Shown piece by piece: positions 53,201 through 62,200 of a stretch of DNA of 64,000 nt. A program made the position numbers and the translations under genes. Within the stretch, counting starts at the first letter, position 1, and each line of letters opens with the position of its first letter. This stretch comes from Prosapia bicincta (lineage: Eukaryota; Arthropoda; Insecta; Hemiptera; Cercopidae). The stretch is from contig JBAIZL010000008.1 in NCBI GenBank assembly GCA_036971475.1, positions 3,632,501-3,696,500 of the forward strand, in the 5' to 3' direction. The notes under the pieces are model-generated. The model was not told the origin of the DNA and ran no database searches. It worked only from the letters and a program-made list of their open reading frames with translations.

Positions 53201-56200
53201 TTCTTGAAGAAAATGACACTATCCCTTGACCATTAAAAAAAATTTCTAAAACAAAAAATAGAAACGTTCATATTCAACATATTTAATCTCAAAAGCAAAT
53301 ATAGATCACAGTGGCGTAAATTATAACTAAGAATTACACACCCTTGGCTACAAAACTAAAAACCATTACAAAACCTTTATGTATATTTTGTTAATACAGT
53401 TAGTATTATCAGAGGGCTACAATTGATCTGAGTAACAAAGCCTAAAATCCAAATATAAAGAAATGCCATGGAGCCCACTTCCATTCTCCCCCCCCCCCCC
53501 CTAGTGACTGGTTTTGATCTACAAGCTCAGCATGTCCCAATGCTAGACGAAGGAACAGTACCACCCCCATTATCAATCTTAAGTTAGAAATCTAACCTAA
53601 ATGCTATTACCTACTACTACATATAACATTAAATACAGTAAAAACTCATTAATGGTATAACCCTTGTCTAAATTCCAAAATAAAGTTTTTTCTTGTATAT
53701 AAATTTATTATATTTATTTATAAACACATAGTATAATAGAGTATACTGCTAATTTTAGAGAATTTATTTTTCAATTATTAGCCTAGAACTACTAGAATTT
53801 TAAAAATAACAAGTAATATATGCAAAAAATTAAAGTAAATTCCTACTTAGGCTAACAAAGTAAAATTTTATTATGGTTACTTTTTAATACAATAATTACT
53901 TATTACACTTTTGCTATTACTTGCAACCAGACTTTTTGTTAACAAAGTTGTTAAATTGTTAACACACTTGAAGGAAACGTTTTTGTCTTACAACTTCTTC
54001 AGTCGTAAGACAAAAACGTTTCCTCCAAGTGTAAGTTAACAATTTAACAACTTTAGTTAACAAAAAGTCTGGTCGCAAGTAATAGCAAAAGTGTAATAAA
54101 TAATTTACAACCAGCTCATCATAAACAGCAACAAGATTTTGACAATAATTACAATTAATATAAATATGTATATATATATATATGACAAAAATTTTGCAAT
54201 ATTAAGAGGCAAAATGAAAAGCAAAACTAATTATTAAAATTATTTAATTAACAAATTAGTATTTGAAAAAACCTATATTAAGTCTAATCTATTACAAGTT
54301 AAAAAAAAATGTATTTGAACTTAAGTGTATGAATAAAAAGTATTTTAATAACGATTGAAAAATTGAAAGAGACACATAAATATTTATAGGGAAAGTGAGG
54401 ACTAATAGTAGGAATTGAAAAATAAAGTTGGAAATTACATATCTTATAGAATCCAATTTGGTAAACAAATTTTAAATGTGATAGAGCAGATTTAAATGTG
54501 TGCCCTTATGGCACATGGGAAATACTGTGTTCCTCAATAAATTTCAGGCCTGGTCAAAATTTGGAACACTGTAGGTTCCAACAGTTCTGAAATGTGTTGT
54601 ATTGGAAATCTCTAAAAGTAGAATTACAAAAAAGAAAAAATTACAAAAAATTACATACAATAGAGTATGTACTGTATTCCAATTGTAATAAAAACAAAGT
54701 GTAATGAGATTATGAAGTAGATGGTTTGACAACTTGAAAAAAAACTGGAAATTGTTTTTTAACTCATTCTTTTGTATAGTTTATGGTTCAGTTCTTGTTT
54801 AGTTTCTCATGGTCAAACAATTTTTTTGAAAATCTAGATCATCATTAAGTATAATCCTTATATGTTTTACCCCAATGATTATACTATCAGTTATAGACGG
54901 GCCAGTTCCGATTCTCGATTCCAGGAATCGTTCATTCTAATAGTATTGATCAATGGCCGATACTCAAATCTGTATTGATTATAGGGCTGATTTCGATTCT
55001 TGTTTTTTTTTAAGTATTAAAATACATGTGCAGTGTAATTTATTGGAAAACTAAATCATAGTCAACTATGTCTTACTTATGTATTAGTTGCTTTGAATGA
55101 ATTAAGCAATCAAAGCAAATGTCTGTTTGAGATGAAAAAAATATTATTATTATTTAAGACAACAACAAAGACAATCGGAAGCATTTCCGTTCTGTTTGTT
55201 TGTCACTTTTATTCAATATGTCATCCATTGACATTATGTTAGAGGGCAACGGATATTTTACCGGCAATGTGTAAACACATTATGTTACAGTGGCGACAAT
55301 TATTTTACCGCCAATGTGTAAACGCGATATTATATTAGAGCGGCGACAGATATTTTACCGCGTAATATGTTATGGAGATAAGACGAAAAATTAATTTAGG
55401 CACTAAAGGGTTAATCAAGGTTGAACGGTTTGTGTAGCTTATCACATTTAAATGGAATTTTTAAAAGGGTTCTCCATACGACCAAGGTGTTAACTAAGTG
55501 TTCAGTATTAGAGAATATAATATAGGTCTATATAACTTTAAAAAATCGAGAATCGCTTGAGAATCAAGAATCGGAAGAAAAATTTTAGATCAAAACCTTA
55601 ATCGAAAATTTTAGGAATCTGCTCCTCCCTAGTGTCGATAATGCTAAGCTTAGGGAGTAGCAGTTGTAAACAACATGTTAATATAGCGATTTTCGTCAAC
55701 ATTAAAACTCAACTTTTGGTTTTGCTGCTAATATTGTAAACATTTCCGGTAAAGCTAATTTTGTTCTTTGATCTCCAGTTTCCTACAGTGAAGCCCATCT
55801 CTCAGAATTGTTGCTGCTTACAAAAATAGAGCATTGAGCAAAAAAACCCTTTGTTATTTGCTAGTATATCCAGTTAACGAACAACATGCCACTTTAAAGA
55901 GCAAATACCAACAAAAAAATAATAATAATAATTCTGTGGAAAGGAAATTCCTCTAGGTAGTCCGAAATTCAAATTAATAAAGATTTACTGTACTCACAAA
56001 ATAAAACCACAGTAAAAATGAAATAATAAAAAATGTAATAATTATTTCATATTCTTGGACTTAACAAGGAAAATAAAGTAGAACCAGAAATCAGCATTTT
56101 ATATCTTAAATCAGCTTCAATATCTTTTGGTTTTAGCGACAAAAATACTTCCATAACCATCATTTGACCAGCTGAAGCACATTGTTTTGCTCACCTTAAC

Positions 56201-59200
56201 ACTAATTCATGGGAAGTATTCATTCAAGATATAATAAACATTACTCAAAAGCCTCTAACCAAAATGTTTATATTTTAAAAGTTGTGGTTAGAGGTTTTTG
56301 AGTATTATTTATTATTATCTAAAAATGGTTTATTCCACATAAATAGTATTCAACATATATTTAACTAAAAAACATACCTTGAACATTAGCAACAAGTAGG
56401 TAAAGACAGATTTATTAATATTTATAAAAATAATAATTTAATAAAATGGCGGCTGATGATGAAACTATATCAAGAAAAAGCCTGATGATGACAATTTAGT
56501 TATCGAAATGTTGCCATAGCAAAATAAAGTATTATATTTGATTCGCAAAACAGCCGCCTTTTATTTTTATTACCAAATCTGTGCGAGTGTAACATGAATT
56601 AGGTAAACACAGACCTATCAGGTCTCCTATATTTTTATATCTGTTTCTTTAAACCTAGTTATAGTTTGTCTTCTTGTTTAACCAATATACACTTTTTCAC
56701 AAGTTTTACAACTAATAATATACATTCCAAAATTACATGTTAGTCAACCTTTAAAATATATTCTTGTAACTATTTATTAGGAATACACTGTGGTTGAATT
56801 TAATAATAAATGCACAAAAACCTCTTAACCACAAACTTTCTTAATTTTACCCTTGCATATTTTACGTACATTTCAGTTACCAATAACCATCCTCAGAGGG
56901 ATAACATACAAAGACTGATTAACTCTACAAAAATACCTCATTTATAATTTACAGAACTACTTACCCCCTCCAACTGCTGTAGCCCCACCTCTTAACCAAG
57001 GCGTAGCGGTTCATGTGAAAACAAGATATCCAACTTACTATAATATAAATTATTAATACAATGAATTTTAAAATTAAAATTATTTTTGAAAAATAACTAA
57101 CTCAAAGTTAATTATAAAAATCATAATCCTACTTAACAAATGAATATAAAATTGAATGAGGAATAGGACCTCTATCAGAATTTAATAAACTCTCAGGTTT
57201 ATGCTTACTAATAAACTTTCAAAACTATTTAACAATTTATTAGTCCTAACATTCTTAATTAACTTAACATTATTAACATCTAGATTGTGATTGGTCTCTA
57301 AAATGTGGGCAGCAATACTAGACTTATTAAATCTTTGGCATTTAATACCTCTAATATGTTCCTTAAATCTAGTTATTACTTTTCGTCTTGTCTGCCCAAT
57401 ATACATTTTATCACAATCTTTACAATTAACTTGGTAAATCCCCGATTTATCAAGTGTTTTAACTATATCTTTAACATTGCCTAATAAATTTTTAAGGTTA
57501 TTATGATTTTTATACACAACTCTTGTGATGAATTGATTCACCAACCTATATGTTATCTAAATAGTTAGCTAAAGAATTTAGTATTTGCAACTGTTAAGTT
57601 GACATCATTTTCGGATAAGAATACACTAGATTTTGTAGAGAAGGTTAAAGATATCAGACATACAGATGAAGAAATTTTAGTTTCTTTTGATGTCTATTCT
57701 CTTTTTCGAAGTATTCAGGTAACAGAAACCTTAGATTTGTTAAAGGAGTTGCTGTTTGAAAATGATGTTGATATTGAAAAAGTTGACCAGTTTGTAAAAT
57801 TAACTAATTGTTGTATGAATAATAATTATTTTCAATTTAATAATAATTTTTGTAAACAAAAAGATGGTACAACAATGGGAAACAGCCTATCACCTTTTTT
57901 AGCAGAACTTTTTATGAGTAATTTTGAAATAGGATTGAAAAAGAAATTTAGCTATTTTCCTCGTGTCTGGATTAGATATGTTGATGATATTTTTGCTATA
58001 TTTAATATTAAAGAATTTCAAATAGATCCATTTCTAAGGATCATCAATGATCAAAATCCTAATATTAGATTTACTCATGAAATCAAAAAAAGATAAATGT
58101 TTACCATATTTTGATGTTTGTTGCATTAGAAATAGAGATAAAATAGTATTTGATATTTAAGGGCAGCCAACATCATGTGATGGATTTATTCCAAAAGAAT
58201 CTAACCATTGTAACCAAAACAAATTTGCAACATTCAATTCTCTAGTTAATAGGTTGATTAATATTCCTTTGAGTAAAAGACGTTTCGATATTAAATTAGA
58301 ACATATTAAAAGTATAGCAGAATTTAATGGTTATGATCGTAAAATTATTGATAATATCTTTATAAAGCAAAAGATTAGAATTTTTCGAAAAAATCAACAA
58401 CATACCTTTGGAAACTAGAGAAAAAAAACGATTTATTAGTTTACCTTTTGACAGAGTTTTAACCAAAGGGTTGGAGGGAATTTTTAAGTATGTTAAGTTG
58501 AGAGTTGTGTATAAAAATCATAACCTTAAAAATTTATTAGGCAATGCTAAAGATAAAGTTGAAACACTTGATAAATTGGGGATTTACCAAGTTAATTGTA
58601 AAGATTGTGATCAAATGTATATTGGGCAGACAAGACGAAAAGTTATAACTAGATTTAAGGAATATACTAGGGATATTAAATACCAAAGATTTGATAAGTC
58701 TAGTATTGCTGCCTATATTTTAGAGATCAATCACAATCTAGATGTTAATTAAGAATGTTAAGACTAATAAATTGTTAAATAGTTTAGAAAGTTCATATAT
58801 TAGTAAACATAAACCTGAGACACTGATGAAGATCGGCACATAGCGATCGAAAACGTTCTGTCTCAGTAAGTTTTAACTAATTTACAAAATTTAAAGTTCG
58901 GATAGTCATAAACTATTGTTTAAGTGATTAATAAGATTCACCGAACGTAATAGATTACAAAATTCAAGAATAAACCTGAGAGTTTATTAAATTCTGATTT
59001 TTATATTAAACTTTGTGTTGGTTATTTTTCAAAAAAATTTTTAATTTGGAATTCATAGTATTATTAATTTATATTTTAGTACGTTGACGTTGAATATCTT
59101 GTTTTCACTCAATGGGCGTGGCTACGCCTTGGATGCGGCAGTCGAGGTGTTGGTAAGGAGTTCCGTAGATTATAAATGAGGTATTTTTGTACAGTTAATC

Positions 59201-62200
59201 AGTCATTGTATGTTATCCGTCTGAGGATGGTTACTTGGTAACTGAAATGTACATAAGGGTAAAATAAGAAAAGTTTGTGGTTAAGAGGTTTTTGTGTATT
59301 TATTATTCTTCTAAGCTACTTTTCAAATTAAAATCTTTGAAAACTTTGTCTAACTCTCTAGCGAGAATTGTGTTAAAAAGTAAATTCATTATAAAATTTG
59401 AAAAAAGTGTCAAAAGGGTAAAATTTGTGTTATACATTTTTAGATTTATCTTCCAAGTAGAAACTGGTGGAATACTGTCTCAACTGTCTATATTTGTGTT
59501 TCCTTACAATATTACTTATAATCATATAAAACCCAATAATTGGCCTACAGTTTTGACATTTTCAATTTTACTAACTAAACACTGAGGTGAAATATGTTTT
59601 CTTAGTGCTCTATCAACCACACTATAAATGTAACCAACTTATGGGTGTAGCTAGGGATGAAATCATTCAGAATGAATCTATTATTAGTAGTAGGTTTTCT
59701 ATATAAATTAAACTCACTTTTAGATTAATAAATAAAACCCCTTTACCACATAGACTTCTTATTTAAATACTGAAGTACATTTCAATTGTAAAACAATCAT
59801 CTTGAGAGGAAATTACTACAACGCTCCTTTAAGGTGATTGCTTTGCAATGGAAATGTACATCAGGATTTAATTTAGGATTTAAATAAAAATTTTAAATGG
59901 TAAAGAGATTTTATTTATTTATAATACAACACATAGAAATAAGTTGAATTGTTGTTGGCTTCAAAAATTTCATGAAAAATCGTTTACTGTTTATTTTACA
60001 AAAATATTACAATACTAGATTTGCTTAAATAAAAAACAACAAATAAGTCATATACATACTGTAACCAGGTCCTAGGAAGATATTGTTAAGATATTATAGC
60101 TATCAACATAGTAAGATATCTTAGTAATATAATATTTTAAGATATTTTAGTTAGAATAATATTTTAGTAAAGATTAAAAATTCCCGACATAATTTGATTC
60201 CACCGAATAAAATGTTAATTTAGATGATTAACTAAGCCAATTGCAGACTGTTGCCACAGGAATTATAAGATATAAATAAAACAGAAATTTGCAATGGTAA
60301 ATATTACAAGAGTTCACTCAAAATATCACTACACACTAGTTTATTAATACATACAGACTAGTTTTGACAATGATGCCGCCTTCATCAGCTGACAACATTG
60401 TTGTAACTAGTCTGTATGTATTGAATAACTAGTGTTTAATGAGATTTTCAGTGAACTCTTTTAATTATTACCATTGTTAATTGCTCTCACTAGCTAAGCT
60501 CTAATTACATTAATAATTAAAGAAATTACTTTAAAATGTTTAGTTAAACCCATTAATAAGTTTTGCTACTGATATGCGAGTTATAAATAAAGAGATAAAA
60601 GAAATTACAATACACAAATACAAGTATATTTTTATGAAAAAAAGAAGATATTGGGATAGAAAAAACAAAGTAAAAGGGATGTACCAGTTCCAATATTTCT
60701 TGATTCTGATTCTCAAATTTTACCCTAGATTCGGTAGAAACGCGATGACTTTAACCTGGGGTTATTTATGGTCCACAGATTGTAGAATTGTCCTATTTAC
60801 TTGTAAACATTTTGCAATTAGTTATAGTGGATAAATGAGCCTTATTTTAGTTATGTATTTGTTAGCCTTTTAAGGATTAGGGTTTTAGAAAAAACTGTAT
60901 TGGTCAGTGAAAAATATTTGTGAATCTCTCAAGTCAGGTTATGATAAAGAGTACAAAATGGAAACCATGTTATACAGACACTTAATTTATATCTCTAGAA
61001 TATTTTAAAGATGTATTAATTTTGAGATTTTGTTGTCTATAACAACTCACAAAACTTTTATGTTTATATTTAAGAATACAAACTTACTTAACTTAAATTA
61101 AAGTAAATTTAGAAAACATTTACTGAACTATAACATTTTCAATCACCCTAAGTAATCTGAAACTGCCCACGTTGGTCTCTGGGAATCTTTGAGCCGTTTC
61201 AAAAGCAATTTTATATATTATGGTCACAACAGATATATAAGTGTCCTGGATTTGTTTTGTGCTTTTTATGTTATGTGGGATCTGTTGCTATTATATGGTT
61301 GGCAAAAGAAAATTCAGTGTCATATTTAATCAAGTGTGTGTGTTGTTTGAATCTTTGTTGAAACCTGTTCGGTCATTGTAGAATTTGTTACAGTCGGTTT
61401 GTATAAGTATGGTGCTTGGAGTTTTATCTTATTGTTTGTCTTGTATGTTGCGTAGTAGTTTTTTGTTACTTTTAAATGCTACTTTGTTTTTCTAATTTTT
61501 AAATAGATCTTATTTCAGATTTTATTTATGTATTTGAAAGTGGGAAATTTCTCTTTTTCTCTGTTACATTGTATTTTGCGCCATATCTAATTAATTTATC
61601 GAACTACTACATGGTATTTAATAGCATTGATCTTTTGTTTATTAGTGTTTTCAGTGGTCATTGGTTTTCTTTCTATGCTACGGCTGAAGAAAACATGTTT
61701 ATGTTTGAGTGGGTGATTTGAAATGCTGTAAATAAGAATATCAGTCATTATTGATTTTCTATACAAAAAAGGGGTGTTTTTTTTGTATAGAGCTTTATAA
61801 GGTCAAAGAACTTTTTATCATTTCCCTCATAAAATCCTTTAGAAATAAATGCATACTACATTTATTTTAGAATATGTTTTTTAAGATTTATAAGAGCCTG
61901 TTTTTTTTTTAATTTTACAAATGAAAAAAGTAAAAAAAACTATTTTGTACTTTCTTAGAATGAAAAGTAGAAATATTTTTATGTTTGGATTTAATAAACT
62001 TAAAATTCTATGAAAATATTTTTATTATAAAAATTGTATTAGTACTTTAAAAATATCTATTATTTAATTAGTTCATATTATACATCGATACAAAAGTTGT
62101 ATAAAAAATTATGTTATTTACAAGAATACAAAAATGTATTGTTTGATTTGTTATTAGAAACAAACTGGGCAAGTTTAAACCAAGTTTGCAGAACTGTAAA

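Larger units (their letters stand above)
56800..59312 (+). mobile_element. Penelope-like element with reverse transcriptase, foldback form (family E)
   Basis: Terminal inverted sequences ACAAAAACCTCTTAACCAC (left) and GTGGTTAAGAGGTTTTTGTG (right) enclose the element. The left arm (minus) carries a hammerhead-like motif and the GIY-YIG end. The right part (plus) carries reverse transcriptase, linker, GIY-YIG and a second hammerhead-like motif. A 148-bp family A insertion sits near the right end. It is the only copy here that retains polymerase sequence. Confidence 0.82.

Noticed and set aside
58408..58752. Independent gene with its own ATG
   Set aside because: It is the C-terminal GIY-YIG part of the broken PLE protein; the ATG is internal and follows the reverse transcriptase thumb remnants.
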